Below are positions 35,301 through 44,158 of a stretch of DNA of 64,000 bases, in pieces. The notes under the pieces were generated by a model. That model saw only the letters and a program-made list of their open reading frames with translations. It was not told where the DNA came from and ran no database searches. Where the stretch lies: the NCBI RefSeq assembly GCF_025847205.1, contig NZ_JAOYTH010000014.1:1-64000 (forward strand), in the 5' to 3' direction. The translations under genes were made by a program, and so were the position numbers. How positions within the stretch are numbered: the first letter of the stretch is position 1; each line of letters opens with the position of its first letter. The stretch comes from Pararhizobium sp. YC-54. GTDB taxonomy: Bacteria > Pseudomonadota > Alphaproteobacteria > Rhizobiales > Rhizobiaceae.

Positions 35301-36626
35301 TTACTTGGACGAAGCCGCCGCTTCCTTGACCCGTTCCATGACCTCTTCCGGGGTCATGGTGCCGCCGACCAGCGCCTGAAGACCCGAAAGCCAGGCCGCC
35401 GCCACGCGCGGCGGATTGGCCGTATCCAGCCAGGGCATGAGATAGGAGGAGTTGGCGATTACCTTCAGACCCTCGACGACGGCCGGGTTCATGGTGTCGG
35501 CCGAATAGCCGCCGACCGTCGCGCTCGGCTGACCGTAGGGCGGCGCCGAGAGCACCTTGCCGTTTTCAGCTGATGTGGCGAACCGCATGAAATCGATTGC
35601 GAGCGGAATGTTCTTCGAGGCCGCGCTGATCATGTAGCCTTCCGGCGCACCCTCGATGGATTTGACGTCGCCCTTGGCGTCCTTTGGCGCCGGCAGCTTG
35701 AAGAAGCCGAAATCCTCCCGCTTCAACGCCCCTTCGACCGTGCTCTGGTCGAATTCGATGATCTCCTGATAGTACATGGCCGCCTTGCCACTGCCGAACT
35801 GCTGTATGGCGGACGCATAGGAGGAACCGTTCGTTCCGGCACCATCAGAGCATTCGTCGATCAGCTGCTTGAACTGCTTCAGACTGACGACATAGCCGGG
35901 ATCGGCATAGTCGGCCGTGGCCGGAATGAAATCTTTCTCAAGGGTCGCCTGCGGCACGTTGTAGGCGAGCAGCTGTCCCGCATAGTGGACGCCCGGCCAG
36001 CCTTCCTTGTTACCGAAGGAAACCGGCGTGACGCCCGACTTGCGCAAGGCCGCGCAGGCGCTCAGAAGCTCCTCGAAGCTTTTGGGTTCGGAGACGCCCG
36101 CCTTTTCGAGCAGGCTCCTGTTGTAGCCCATGAACTTGGCGTCGAGATAAAGCGGAATGCCGTAGAGCTTGCCGTTGTACTGGAAGGAGGAAACTGCCGC
36201 GGTGGCGAGCGTCTTGCCCCATTCGGTATCCGGGCCGATGACCGGCGTCAGATCGACGGCGCGGTTGCCGCGCACGAAATTCTCGCCCCAGCTGCCCGTC
36301 CAGGTGAAATAGACGTCCGGCAGCGAATTGGACGCGACCAGGGCCTTGGTCTTGCCCTTCACGCTGTCGTCGCTCTCCTGGATGAGTTCGACCTGCACGC
36401 CGGGATGAAGTTTTTCGTATTCCTGCGCCGCATTGACGAAGAAAGGGGAAAGCTGCTGCAGACCGAATTTGGTCAGCACGCTGACCGTGCCCGAATATTC
36501 GACCGTCGCATTGGGGTCGGCCGCGACGGGGTCCGCTGCGCAGGCGGCGCTGACGCCGCCGATGACGAGTGCGGCCGCAACGAGAGACCCGAGGCTCGTT
36601 GTGCTCAGAAACGTGTTGGTTTTCAT
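35301..36626 (-). CDS. Extracellular sugar-type substrate-binding protein, unit A
   Basis: 441 residues. A signal peptide (about 1-30, VSAACAAD) is followed by a type 1 (UgpB/MalE-like) binding fold: TVSVLTKFGLQQLSPFFVNA, the hinge region SLPDVYFTWTGSW and a C-terminal LQALVGGTMTPEEVMERVKE. It captures the substrate in the periplasm for the following permeases. A GC-rich hairpin separates it from the upstream SIS gene. The ribosome site GAGGAA lies seven bases before the ATG. Confidence 0.92.
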   Translation of the reverse strand: MKTNTFLSTTSLGSLVAAALVIGGVSAACAADPVAADPNATVEYSGTVSVLTKFGLQQLSPFFVNAAQEYEKLHPGVQVELIQESDDSVKGKTKALVASNSLPDVYFTWTGSWGENFVRGNRAVDLTPVIGPDTEWGKTLATAAVSSFQYNGKLYGIPLYLDAKFMGYNRSLLEKAGVSEPKSFEELLSACAALRKSGVTPVSFGNKEGWPGVHYAGQLLAYNVPQATLEKDFIPATADYADPGYVVSLKQFKQLIDECSDGAGTNGSSYASAIQQFGSGKAAMYYQEIIEFDQSTVEGALKREDFGFFKLPAPKDAKGDVKSIEGAPEGYMISAASKNIPLAIDFMRFATSAENGKVLSAPPYGQPSATVGGYSADTMNPAVVEGLKVIANSSYLMPWLDTANPPRVAAAWLSGLQALVGGTMTPEEVMERVKEAAASSK

Positions 36627-36681
36627 TTCGCAGTTCCTCTCTGTTATCTTCGCTTCTTCGGGGCATGCAAAAGTCTGAAAA

Positions 36682-36709
36682 CCCGATCCGGCGTCATCGC
36701 CGGATCGGG
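36682..36709 (-). terminator. Hairpin after the first gene of unit A (attenuator-like)
   Basis: A perfect 12-base-pair stem (CCCGATCCGGCG with its complement) and a TCAT loop begins seven bases after the SIS stop. It is followed by GTTTTC on the minus strand. Because the next genes have no separate operator, partial read-through is more likely than full termination. Confidence 0.7.
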
Positions 36710-36715
36710 AAAGCC

Positions 36716-37729
36716 TCAATATTCGACGCGCTTGTAGTAGCGACGCGTCGTCAGCGGATGATCGCGCAGGACTTCCAGATGGGCGCTCAGGCGCTCTAGC
36801 ATCGTGGCAAGGATGACCGGGGAAATCAGGCTGCGGGTCTTGGCGGAAACGCCCGGAAGGCTGGCTGAGGCCGCGTCGAGGACACGCACCTTGTCGGTGT
36901 AGCGCTTGGCGAAACTTTCCACCCGGTCGGTCAGCGGCCGGAAGGCGTCCTCGCCCTTGAAGATGAACAGGCTGACGCCCGGCTCGACCAGTTCCAGCGT
37001 GCCGTGGAAGAAGTCGGACGCCTGGACTGGACGGGTGCGGATCCACTGCATCTCCTCGAGGATGCACATGCCGTAATAGTGGGCTTCCGGCCAGACAGAG
37101 CCTGCACCGGTGAATATGTGGTAGGTCTCGTCCTTGATTTCGTTGGCGAGGGCGGCAGCGTTCGCCTCGTAGCTCTCCTTCACCGAAACCAGCAGTTCCG
37201 GCAATAGCCTGAACTCGGCGACCGTCACGTCGAAATCGGGATACTCGCCGCGCTCGGCGAGAAGCGCGAGGACGATGATCAGGGTTTGCAGGTAAAACGA
37301 TTCCGAAGAAGTGTCGTCTTCGGCAAAGTTCGTGAAGTTGTAGTCGGCGTCACGGCCGAGCGGCGTATCCTTGTGACCGGTCAGCGACAGGGTCTTCACG
37401 CCGCGTTCCTTGAGGAACGCAAGCAACTGCACGCTTTCCTTGGTCGTGCCCGACAGCGAGGGTAGGACGACCAGCGCCTTTTCATTCAGACCGGCCGGCG
37501 GCTCCAGGACGACCTGAGCGGAATACGCCGCCGAAACCGGGAAAACCGTTGAACCGCGCGCCAGCTCAATGGCAGGCTGGGTGAGGAACTGCACGCCGCC
37601 GGTGCCCATGAAGAAAATGCGTTCCAGACCGTCGTTGAGCAGATCGCGCATCAGGGCGCGCACTTCGTCCGCGATTGCGACTGCGCCGTTTTGTATCTTC
37701 ACAAAGCGGTCTCTATCGAAGTTGAGCAT
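36716..37729 (-). CDS. SIS-domain sugar isomerase/deglycase, FrlB-like, unit A
   Basis: 337 residues with two SIS domains. The first shows FFMGTGGVQFL and VLPSLSGTTKESV (Ser-x-T-T-x-E phosphate loop); the second shows IFTGAGSVWPEAHYYG and the catalytic-type region FFHGTLELVEPG. The C-terminal DHPLTTRRYYKRVEY matches the FrlB/AgaS ending, where a His and Tyr-rich tail closes the active site. FrlB-type enzymes split 6-phosphofructosamines into glucose 6-phosphate and the free amine. It is first in the unit A operon, 78 bases downstream of the LacI operator. The ATG at 37729 has GGAAGG. Confidence 0.87.
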   Translation of the reverse strand: MLNFDRDRFVKIQNGAVAIADEVRALMRDLLNDGLERIFFMGTGGVQFLTQPAIELARGSTVFPVSAAYSAQVVLEPPAGLNEKALVVLPSLSGTTKESVQLLAFLKERGVKTLSLTGHKDTPLGRDADYNFTNFAEDDTSSESFYLQTLIIVLALLAERGEYPDFDVTVAEFRLLPELLVSVKESYEANAAALANEIKDETYHIFTGAGSVWPEAHYYGMCILEEMQWIRTRPVQASDFFHGTLELVEPGVSLFIFKGEDAFRPLTDRVESFAKRYTDKVRVLDAASASLPGVSAKTRSLISPVILATMLERLSAHLEVLRDHPLTTRRYYKRVEY

Positions 37730-37806
37730 AAGAACCTTCCCGTTTTGCGCTTCGCGAAATCGCCTTCGAAGCGAGATGGCGTGCTTGCGTAAATGATCTC
37801 CGAGAC

Positions 37807-37826
37807 AATGTGAGATCGATCTCACA
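37807..37826. promoter_or_regulatory. LacI-type operator, unit A
   Basis: ATGTGAGATCGATCTCACAT is a perfect 20-base palindrome with a central CpG, the hallmark of LacI-family operators. It lies between the unit A LacI gene and the SIS start, just after a possible -10 (TAAATA on the minus strand). The half-site TGTGAGA-T-C differs from unit C only at the base before the central C. Confidence 0.75.
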
Positions 37827-37898
37827 TATATTTAGCACACAAGAGTCTTGCGCTGGCAAGTAGGGTTCTAAAATTTTATCGGGTAGAACATCCGGCGC

Positions 37899-38921
37899 TC
37901 AACTACCGCTTCGGCGGCTCACGGAACCTCGGACTATCAGCTTGGTTTCAAAGCGTATTTTTTGAGTATGGTCGCTTTTTCCCGAGAGCCTCTCGAACAA
38001 CAACCGGGCTGCCGTCCGTCCGATTTCGGACACGGGCTGCGAGACGACGGTGATCTGCGGATCGGTGAACGTGGCCAGGTTGAAGTCGTCGAATCCGATC
38101 AGGGAAACGTCATGGGGGATGGAAATGCCCATGGAACGGAAGGCCAAAAGCGCGCCCTGGGTCATCAAGCTATCGACCGTGAAAAGGGCTGTGGGAGGAG
38201 TCTTCTGGCTAAACAATCGGATGGTCGCGTCGATTGCATGCTCTACCGTGGATTGAGAAACGGACACCATCCTATCGTTGGCTTTGATGTCGCTTGCCGC
38301 AAGCGCAGCCTGATAGCCATTCATGCGTTCGCGTGAGGTAAAGATGCGCGCATTATCCTGCAACAGACCGATGCGGCGATGGCCCATGCCAATAAGATAC
38401 TCAACGGCCTTGCGGGCCCCGCCCTCGTTGTCGACAGCGACACTGTCGCATTCGACATCTTCGGCGACACGGTCAACCATTACCAGCGGCACATGCTCAG
38501 CGGCCAACCGCTGGAGATGGGCATTGCCCTCAGCGGAAGCCGGAGCGACGATGAAGCCTCGAATGCTCAAAGACTGAAGGCTCGCCAGCAGCGAAATCTC
38601 TTGCTCTAGCTCTTCTTCGCTGCTGGCGATTACGAGGTTATGTCCCCGTTCGCGGCATAGGACTTCAATATCGTGTGCGATTCGGGCGAAAAAGGGGTTC
38701 TGAATATCACCGAGGATGCAGCCGACGATCGGCAACCGCCCACCGCGCAGCGCCTGCGCCAGGCGATTGCCCCGATAACCGAGCCTTTCCGCAGCTGCCT
38801 GAACCTTGCGCCCGGTTTCGTCACCGACATAGCCATAACTGTTCAGGGCACGGGCGGCCGTTGCACGCGACACATTCGCCAACGCCGCTACATCCTTCAA
38901 AGTCGCCGGTTTCCGAACCAT
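37899..38921 (-). CDS. LacI-family repressor, unit A
   Basis: 340 residues. The helix-turn-helix (LKDVAALANVSRATAARALNSYG, about 7-29) and hinge helix (NRLAQALRGG) are followed by the type 1 periplasmic-binding-like effector domain with FFARIAHDIEVLCRERG and RIGLLQDNARIF. It ends SRRSGS. It sits upstream of the SIS gene on the same strand, and the 20-base palindrome between them is its likely operator. The recognition helix carries Arg after the conserved VS, where unit B has Lys and unit C has Thr. The effector is probably a phosphorylated pathway intermediate. The ATG at 38921 follows AAGGGTGAG. Confidence 0.92.
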   Translation of the reverse strand: MVRKPATLKDVAALANVSRATAARALNSYGYVGDETGRKVQAAAERLGYRGNRLAQALRGGRLPIVGCILGDIQNPFFARIAHDIEVLCRERGHNLVIASSEEELEQEISLLASLQSLSIRGFIVAPASAEGNAHLQRLAAEHVPLVMVDRVAEDVECDSVAVDNEGGARKAVEYLIGMGHRRIGLLQDNARIFTSRERMNGYQAALAASDIKANDRMVSVSQSTVEHAIDATIRLFSQKTPPTALFTVDSLMTQGALLAFRSMGISIPHDVSLIGFDDFNLATFTDPQITVVSQPVSEIGRTAARLLFERLSGKSDHTQKIRFETKLIVRGSVSRRSGS

Positions 38922-39024
38922 CTCACCCTTCGCGATCGTACAAACAGGATCCCCAACAATCCTCCTTGTAGCTTCGGGTGGCCGGTTCGTATAGGTCATG
39001 TCGCCGCGGAAAGCGCGGTACCGA

Positions 39025-39053
39025 ACCCCTGCCTTGATGCCGCAGGCAGGGGT
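39025..39053 (-). terminator. Hairpin at the end of the unit B operon
   Basis: A ten-base-pair stem (ACCCCTGCCT with AGGCAGGGGT) lies just after the DadA-like oxidase stop on the minus strand. There is no T-run, so Rho-independent action is uncertain. Confidence 0.45.
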
Positions 39054-39068
39054 GGCAGGAGCTAGGCT

Positions 39069-40199
39069 TTACTGGGACGTAAAGCGCTCCGGCCGGAAGG
39101 TGGCGAGCATGGGATGCTCTGTCCCCGTCGCAACCTCGTAGGCAAGCAGTTCGCCCACGATCAGTCCGAGCGTCGCCCCACTGTGGCTGAAGGCGACGTA
39201 GTAGCCGGGGATGGCCTTCAGTGCGCCGACCACCGGTTCGCCATCGCCGGGGATCGGCTTGCCGCCGACACCGATGGAGGCGATTTCGAGTTTCGGATTG
39301 CCTTCCATCACCTTAGAGGCCTCGTCCAACAGGGCTTCGACAACCGCGTCATCAATGTCGTAACTGCCATCCTCGCGCACCCTCACCCCTTCGTCCGCCG
39401 CCCAGTCGGCATCCAGTGAGAAGGTGCCGCCGGGCGCCGGGCGGACGGCGACGCGCGGCGTGTTCAGCACGGCGCGCAGGGGATGCGCGAGCGGCTTTGT
39501 CTGTACCAGGAGGGCGATCGGGGTTCCGTCGCCGATCGTTTGCCCGACGTCCCCCGCCATCTTCGGCACGGCAGGCCCTGTGGCGAGCACGACGGCATCC
39601 GCCGTGAAGCGGGCGCCGGTCACCGTCTCGACGCCGATAGCCCGACCGCCCTCGATCATGACGCTTGCCGCACCCTGATCGGTCACGAGTGTACCGCCGA
39701 GGGTGGCGAACTCTTTCAACAGCAGGCCGATCAGGATCGGCAGGTCGATCCAACCCTCGCCGGGGTTGAAGATCGCCCCCTGCTTCGTGATGGCACGCGC
39801 GTCGAGGCCCGGTGTGGCGCGGGCAATGTCGCCGGCCGCAAGGTGTTGCGCGTCGTAGCCGATAGAGGTTTCGTAGCGGTAGGCAGCATCGATTTCGTTG
39901 CCTTCGCCTTCGGTATCCCAAGTCAGGCCCCCTTCGAAGCGAAGCCAGTCAACACCCGGGAAGCGCGCGGCCAGTGTGCGATAGCGATCGATACCCGCCA
40001 TGCGCAAGCGATGATACGGTTCGGAACGCATGCGGGCCGAGTTGAGCCAGGAGAGCGAGCGGCCGGAAGCACCGTTGGCCGGTGGGCCGTCGTTGACGAT
40101 TGTCACACGAACGCCGCGCCGGGCGAGGTGAAGGCCGGTGGAAACGCCGAAAATGCCGGCGCCGATGATGACCGCCGATGTGATGGTGTTGTCTTTCAT
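39069..40199 (-). CDS. FAD-dependent oxidoreductase (DadA-like), unit B
   Basis: 376 residues. An FAD-binding Rossmann start (SAVIIGAGIFGVSTGLHLARRG), the second motif GASGRSLSWLNSAR and a C-terminal FSHSGATLGLIVGELLA are typical of the D-amino acid dehydrogenase/amine oxidase group. It probably oxidises an amino acid derivative imported by the unit B transporter. It is the last gene of the unit B operon, 43 bases after the Gfo/Idh/MocA gene stop. A truncated copy of its N-terminal motif is fused to an ABC fragment at 41272, which marks a past rearrangement. Confidence 0.88.
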   Translation of the reverse strand: MKDNTITSAVIIGAGIFGVSTGLHLARRGVRVTIVNDGPPANGASGRSLSWLNSARMRSEPYHRLRMAGIDRYRTLAARFPGVDWLRFEGGLTWDTEGEGNEIDAAYRYETSIGYDAQHLAAGDIARATPGLDARAITKQGAIFNPGEGWIDLPILIGLLLKEFATLGGTLVTDQGAASVMIEGGRAIGVETVTGARFTADAVVLATGPAVPKMAGDVGQTIGDGTPIALLVQTKPLAHPLRAVLNTPRVAVRPAPGGTFSLDADWAADEGVRVREDGSYDIDDAVVEALLDEASKVMEGNPKLEIASIGVGGKPIPGDGEPVVGALKAIPGYYVAFSHSGATLGLIVGELLAYEVATGTEHPMLATFRPERFTSQ

Positions 40200-40242
40200 G
40201 GTCGTGTCTTTCAATCTGTTTGTCATGAAGATCGGGAAAAGG

Positions 40243-41250
40243 TCAGGGCGTTTCCCAGCGGCCGCTCGCCGCCGAGCGAATGAGGGCGTCGATCGCCTTC
40301 ATGTTGGCGATCGCGTCCTCCAAACCTGAGGAAAGCGCCTCGCCGGCGAGGACGGCCGCGGCAAAGGCGTCGGCCTGCTCGCGATATTGGTCGGCCGGCT
40401 CGATGGCGATTTCCTCGCGCCCGCCGCCGGCAAGGTCGCGGCCGTCGTCGATGACGAGCACAGTTGCCGCATCGGCTGGCGCATTGAAGGGACTGGGGAT
40501 TTCGATGCGACCGCTCGTGCCGAGAACAGTCACCTTCTGGGTCAGCGCAAGCTGCGTCGCACAGGTGAAGACAAGCTGTCGCCCGCCGGGAAATTCCAAC
40601 AGGCCGCTCGTCAGCCGGTCCGTGCCAAAGGCCGGATCCCGCTCCATCAGCGCGATTGCCCTAATCGGCTCGGCATCGAACAGGAAACGCGCCGTGTTGA
40701 TGGCATAGCACCCGACGTCGAGGAGGCCGCCACCACCGATGGACGCCTGGTTGCGCACGTTCTGCGGATCATCGAGAAAGTAGGAAAAGATCGTCTGGAT
40801 GGCTCTGACGTCACCGATCCGCCCTTCCGCCACCAGCGCGCGCGCCGTCTTCCATTGCGGGTGATGGCGCACCATGAAGGCTTCGGCGACCGGCAGACCC
40901 GCCGCCTTCTGAGCGGCCAGGAGGGTCACAGCCTCCTCAGCGCGAAGCGCGATCGGCTTTTCGCAGAGCACGGGTTTCCCGCTTTCCAGTGCCATGATCG
41001 TCATTGGCACATGCAGGTGGTTGGGAAGCGGGTTGTAGATCGCGTCGATCTCGGGATCGGCAAGGAGCGCTTCATAACTACCGTAGGCTTTGGCGATGCC
41101 GAAGGCCGCCGCCGTCTCCTCCGCCTTCGTCAGATCTCGGGAAGCGATGGCCGCGACCCGCCCCAGCCGGCTGGACTGGATCGCCGGAATGACCGCCTTC
41201 ACGGCAATCCCCGCGCAGCCAAGCACGCCCCATCGTAACGTCTCTCTCAT
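40243..41250 (-). CDS. Gfo/Idh/MocA family dehydrogenase, unit B
   Basis: 335 residues. The N-terminal Rossmann domain (WGVLGCAGIAVKAVIPAI, about 7-24) and the EKPIAL motif (VLCEKPIALRAEE, about 92) identify the family. The catalytic His/Lys region GGGGLLDVGCYAINTARFLF sits near 175. Such enzymes oxidise or reduce a sugar or inositol hydroxyl with NAD(P); mocA itself acts on rhizopine. In an operon with an amino acid transporter and FAD oxidase, it may act on the sugar part of an opine- or Amadori-like conjugate. The ribosome site AAGGAG lies seven bases before the ATG. Confidence 0.9.
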   Translation of the reverse strand: MRETLRWGVLGCAGIAVKAVIPAIQSSRLGRVAAIASRDLTKAEETAAAFGIAKAYGSYEALLADPEIDAIYNPLPNHLHVPMTIMALESGKPVLCEKPIALRAEEAVTLLAAQKAAGLPVAEAFMVRHHPQWKTARALVAEGRIGDVRAIQTIFSYFLDDPQNVRNQASIGGGGLLDVGCYAINTARFLFDAEPIRAIALMERDPAFGTDRLTSGLLEFPGGRQLVFTCATQLALTQKVTVLGTSGRIEIPSPFNAPADAATVLVIDDGRDLAGGGREEIAIEPADQYREQADAFAAAVLAGEALSSGLEDAIANMKAIDALIRSAASGRWETP

Positions 41251-41271
41251 TGACTTCTCCTTGCGCCGGGA

Positions 41272-41439
41272 TCAGAGCACTTCCGCAAGGAAGCGCTGAA
41301 GGAGCGAACTTTGCAGATTGCCGAAGATCGCCTCGGGCGTACCTGCCTCGACAACCTGTCGCGCGAGTTGGACGGCGGTCGAAACCCCGAAAATGCCACC
41401 GACGACGACGACCGTTGAGACAAAAGAAGATGATGCCAT
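41272..41439 (-). pseudogene. Chimeric mini-gene: FAD-oxidase N-terminus fused to ABC-ATPase C-terminus
   Basis: 55 residues from the ATG at 41439. The first half (VVVVGGIFGVSTAVQLARQ) copies the FAD-binding start of the DadA-like oxidase (AGIFGVSTGLHLARRG) at 40.2 kb. The second half (VVEAGTPEAIFGNLQSSLLQRFLAEVL in the frame) copies the end of the unit B ABC ATPase (VIEAGTPAAIFDNPQSERLKHFLAEVL). The frame is open across the junction. This is the scar of a duplication followed by deletion in the operon. It lies between the fusion transporter and the MocA-like gene. A function is unlikely but not excluded. Confidence 0.75.
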
Positions 41440-41486
41440 GGAAGTATCTCTCACTGGACAGACATTGAATTGTGTCGGGCGGCTGT

Positions 41487-43022
41487 TCAAAGCACTTCTG
41501 CGAGGAAGTGTTTCAAGCGCTCGCTTTGCGGATTGTCGAAGATGGCGGCAGGCGTGCCTGCTTCAATGACGCGGCCTTCATCCATGAAGACCACCTGATC
41601 GGCGACCTTGCGGGCAAAACCCATCTCATGTGTGACGATCACCATGGTCATGCCGCGCCGGCCAAGATCGGCCATGAGGTTGAGGACGCCCTTCACCAGT
41701 TCCGGATCGAGCGCGCTCGTCACTTCGTCGAACAGGATGACTTCCGGATCCATTGCGAGCGCCCGGGCAATTGCCACACGCTGCTGCTGGCCGCCGGAAA
41801 GACCCCCCGGACGATGATGGGCTCGGGCGGCAAGCCCGACATCGGCAAGACGCGCCTCCGCGATGCGCTCGGCTTCCCCTCTCGGCATGCCCTTGATCTT
41901 GGTCAGCGACAGCATGACGTTTTCGAGCGCCGTATGATCCGGGAAAAGATTGAAATGCTGGAACACCATGCCGACGCGGCGGCGTAGCTTTTCCGGTTTC
42001 ATGGCCAGGATGCTATCACCATCGAGCAGAACGTCACCGCCCCTGGGCTCCACCAGCCTGTTGAGGCAGCGCAGCAATGTCGATTTGCCGGAGCCGGATG
42101 GACCGATAACGCAGGTGACCGTGCCCGGCTTTACCGCCAAGTCGACGCCCTTGAGCACCTGAAGTTCGCCATAGGCCATGTCGAGCTTGCTGATGGCCAG
42201 ACTGCCACCCTTGAAACGCACCTCTGCGGACGCCTGCGTCTCGGCCACCAAAGGTGTACCGACGGCACTTTCAAGTTCGCTGACTTCCGCAAGACCGCTG
42301 GTCACCGTGCTTGCCTTATGCTTGCCGAGTCTTAGCGTGTTGTCGATGTAGTTGACCACATGCGTCAGAGGCACGGTGATGACGAGATAGAAGACGCCGG
42401 CCAGCAGCAGCGGCGATAGATTGCCGGTGACAACGGCCTGATCCTGGCCGACGCGGAATATTTCGCGTTCGGAAGCCAGAAGGCCGAGAAAATAGACCAG
42501 GCTCGAATCCTTGACGTTGCCGATGAACTGGTTGACCAGCGCCGGCAGCACGCGACGGATGCCCTGCGGGATGATGATCAGGCGCATGCCCTGCCCGTAG
42601 CTCATGCTCAGCGCCCGGCAGGCTTCCATCTGGCCGCGCTCGACGCTCTGGATGCCGGAGCGGAAAATCTCGCCGATATAAGCACCGGCAATCAGGCTGA
42701 GAGCCAGGATACCGAGCGGATAAGGTGACGGCCCGAAGAGCTCCCGGCCGATCCGCGCAAAACCCTGCCCGATCAAAAGAATGGTGACGATGGCTGGCAG
42801 GCCCCGAAAGATGTCGGTGTAGATCCGCGCCGGAATGCGCAGCCAGCGCGATGGCGAAATGCTCATGACTGCAAGCACCATGCCCAGGATCACGCCCAGA
42901 ACCGTCGAGGCCGCAGCCAGGATCAATGTGTTCTTCAGACCGATGGTGATCATGCTCGGCAGGACATCTGCCATCGCCTGCCAGTCGAGGAAGCTGCGGC
43001 GCAAGTTTTCAAGCCAGTTCAT
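41487..43022 (-). CDS. Amino acid ABC transporter, permease and ATPase fused in one chain, unit B
   Basis: 511 residues. The N-terminal HisM/GlnP-type permease (about 1-235) has the coupling region GIQSVERGQMEACRALSMSYGQGMRLIIIPQ. After a linker (about 236-265) comes a full ABC cassette with [35 protein letters not shown] and VILFDEVTSALDPE. This Walker B reads DEV-TSALD instead of the usual DEPTSALD, a mild variation. Permease-ATPase fusions occur in polar amino acid and opine transporters. It is second in the operon after the binding protein. The ATG at 43022 follows GGGG-AAAG. Confidence 0.92.
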   Translation of the reverse strand: MNWLENLRRSFLDWQAMADVLPSMITIGLKNTLILAAASTVLGVILGMVLAVMSISPSRWLRIPARIYTDIFRGLPAIVTILLIGQGFARIGRELFGPSPYPLGILALSLIAGAYIGEIFRSGIQSVERGQMEACRALSMSYGQGMRLIIIPQGIRRVLPALVNQFIGNVKDSSLVYFLGLLASEREIFRVGQDQAVVTGNLSPLLLAGVFYLVITVPLTHVVNYIDNTLRLGKHKASTVTSGLAEVSELESAVGTPLVAETQASAEVRFKGGSLAISKLDMAYGELQVLKGVDLAVKPGTVTCVIGPSGSGKSTLLRCLNRLVEPRGGDVLLDGDSILAMKPEKLRRRVGMVFQHFNLFPDHTALENVMLSLTKIKGMPRGEAERIAEARLADVGLAARAHHRPGGLSGGQQQRVAIARALAMDPEVILFDEVTSALDPELVKGVLNLMADLGRRGMTMVIVTHEMGFARKVADQVVFMDEGRVIEAGTPAAIFDNPQSERLKHFLAEVL

Positions 43023-43082
43023 TCTTTCCCCTTTTCGATTGCGCTGCCTACCGTTCGTTCTGCAGCATTTCAGCGGGTCGTG

Positions 43083-43111
43083 CGGCCGCCGGCGATCACG
43101 GCCGGCGGCCG
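43083..43111 (-). terminator. Hairpin after the first gene of unit B (attenuator-like)
   Basis: An 11-base-pair, very GC-rich stem (CGGCCGCCGGC with its complement) begins seven bases after the binding-protein stop and before the fused transporter gene. The position matches hairpins in units A and C. There is no strong T-run, so it may mainly protect the upstream mRNA. Confidence 0.6.
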
Positions 43112-43117
43112 TTGCGG

Positions 43118-43954
43118 TCACTTCTTGGGGAGATATTCATCCGGCATCGGCGAACCCGGGAACCATTTTTCGTAGAGCGTCTTCCAGGTGCCGTCCTGCA
43201 TGGCGGCGCGCAGTGCCATATTCAGCGCCTCGCGGAATTTGTCATTGCCCTTGCGCACGACGAATCCGGCAGGGGCGTCGAAGGAGGGAATGTTCACGGC
43301 GATCTTCAGATCGGGATAGCGCACGCCATATTCCTTGGCGGCTTCGTAGTCGAGGAAGTGCGCCTCGACCGTGCCGTTGTTCAGCGCCGAGACCGCCGAG
43401 TTGTTATCCGGGAACTTGACGAGGTCCGTGCCGGTGAAGTTCTTCGCCGCATAGATTTCCTGCAGCGTACCCTGCACAACGCCGAGACGCTTACCCTTGA
43501 GACCTGCTGCGTCGGTGATCGCCTTATCGGCAGTCAGCACCGAAAGATAGCCGGCGAGGTAACCTTCTGAAAAGTCAACCGTCTTCTTGCGCGCTTCCGT
43601 CGTGCCGATGGCGGCGACCGCAACGTCAAAGCGCTCATTGGCAATGGACGGCATGAGGGCCGAGAATTCCTGGCCCGTGAAGATCACCTGTTCCGGCTTG
43701 AAGCCGAGGCGTTCCGCGACGTTCAGAAAGAACTCGATGTCAAAGCCTGAGAACGTGCCGTCGGCCTGTGTGAAGGCGTAGGGCTTGGCATCGCCCATCG
43801 TGCCGACGCTGATGACCTTCGCGTCGATCAGGCCGTAAGGGTTGTCATCGGCGGCGAGGGCCTGCGTCCCGATGCCAGCGCATGCAACTATAAGAGCCAT
43901 TGCACCGGCCCGCACCGGCGACATCAACGACTTGAAAATTCCAATCTTGCTCAT
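43118..43954 (-). CDS. Polar amino acid-type substrate-binding protein, unit B
   Basis: 278 residues. A signal peptide (about 1-34, ending ALAAD) precedes the SBP_bac_3 fold: [27 protein letters not shown] at the start, ligand motif [22 protein letters not shown], and a final [22 protein letters not shown]. The family binds amino acids, opines and related compounds. It is the first gene after the tandem LacI operators and starts the unit B operon. The ribosome site is GGAGAG. Confidence 0.92.
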   Translation of the reverse strand: MSKIGIFKSLMSPVRAGAMALIVACAGIGTQALAADDNPYGLIDAKVISVGTMGDAKPYAFTQADGTFSGFDIEFFLNVAERLGFKPEQVIFTGQEFSALMPSIANERFDVAVAAIGTTEARKKTVDFSEGYLAGYLSVLTADKAITDAAGLKGKRLGVVQGTLQEIYAAKNFTGTDLVKFPDNNSAVSALNNGTVEAHFLDYEAAKEYGVRYPDLKIAVNIPSFDAPAGFVVRKGNDKFREALNMALRAAMQDGTWKTLYEKWFPGSPMPDEYLPKK

Positions 43955-44063
43955 GTCTTCTCTCCACTCTGAAGGTCTGTTCTTTTTGATGTTGGCCGAA
44001 AAGCGGCATTTCCCCATGCGCCATCACGATGGCGTTCGCCTCTCTCCAAGCACATTTTCCCAA

Positions 44064-44079
44064 AAGAGACCGGTCTCTT
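44064..44079. promoter_or_regulatory. LacI-type operator 1, unit B
   Basis: AAGAGACCGGTCTCTT is a perfect 16-base palindrome with central CpG in the divergent region between the unit B binding protein and LacI genes. Its centre is 21 bases from that of operator 2, two helical turns. Confidence 0.7.
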
Positions 44080-44085
44080 GTTGAT

Positions 44086-44099
44086 TGAGACCGGTCTCA
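44086..44099. promoter_or_regulatory. LacI-type operator 2, unit B
   Basis: TGAGACCGGTCTCA repeats the core of operator 1 (GAGACCGGTCTC) on the same helical face. Two regulator dimers could bind side by side and control both divergent promoters. Confidence 0.7.
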
Positions 44100-44158
44100 G
44101 TGATAATTGATATCGTGACATTGACCTTCCGTCAACAACTCTTGTAGTCCTTCACGAG

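Noticed and set aside
34348..35379. Plus-strand open frame of 343 codons
   Set aside because: Antisense to the MalF-like permease; charged, low-complexity product with no signal or motif.
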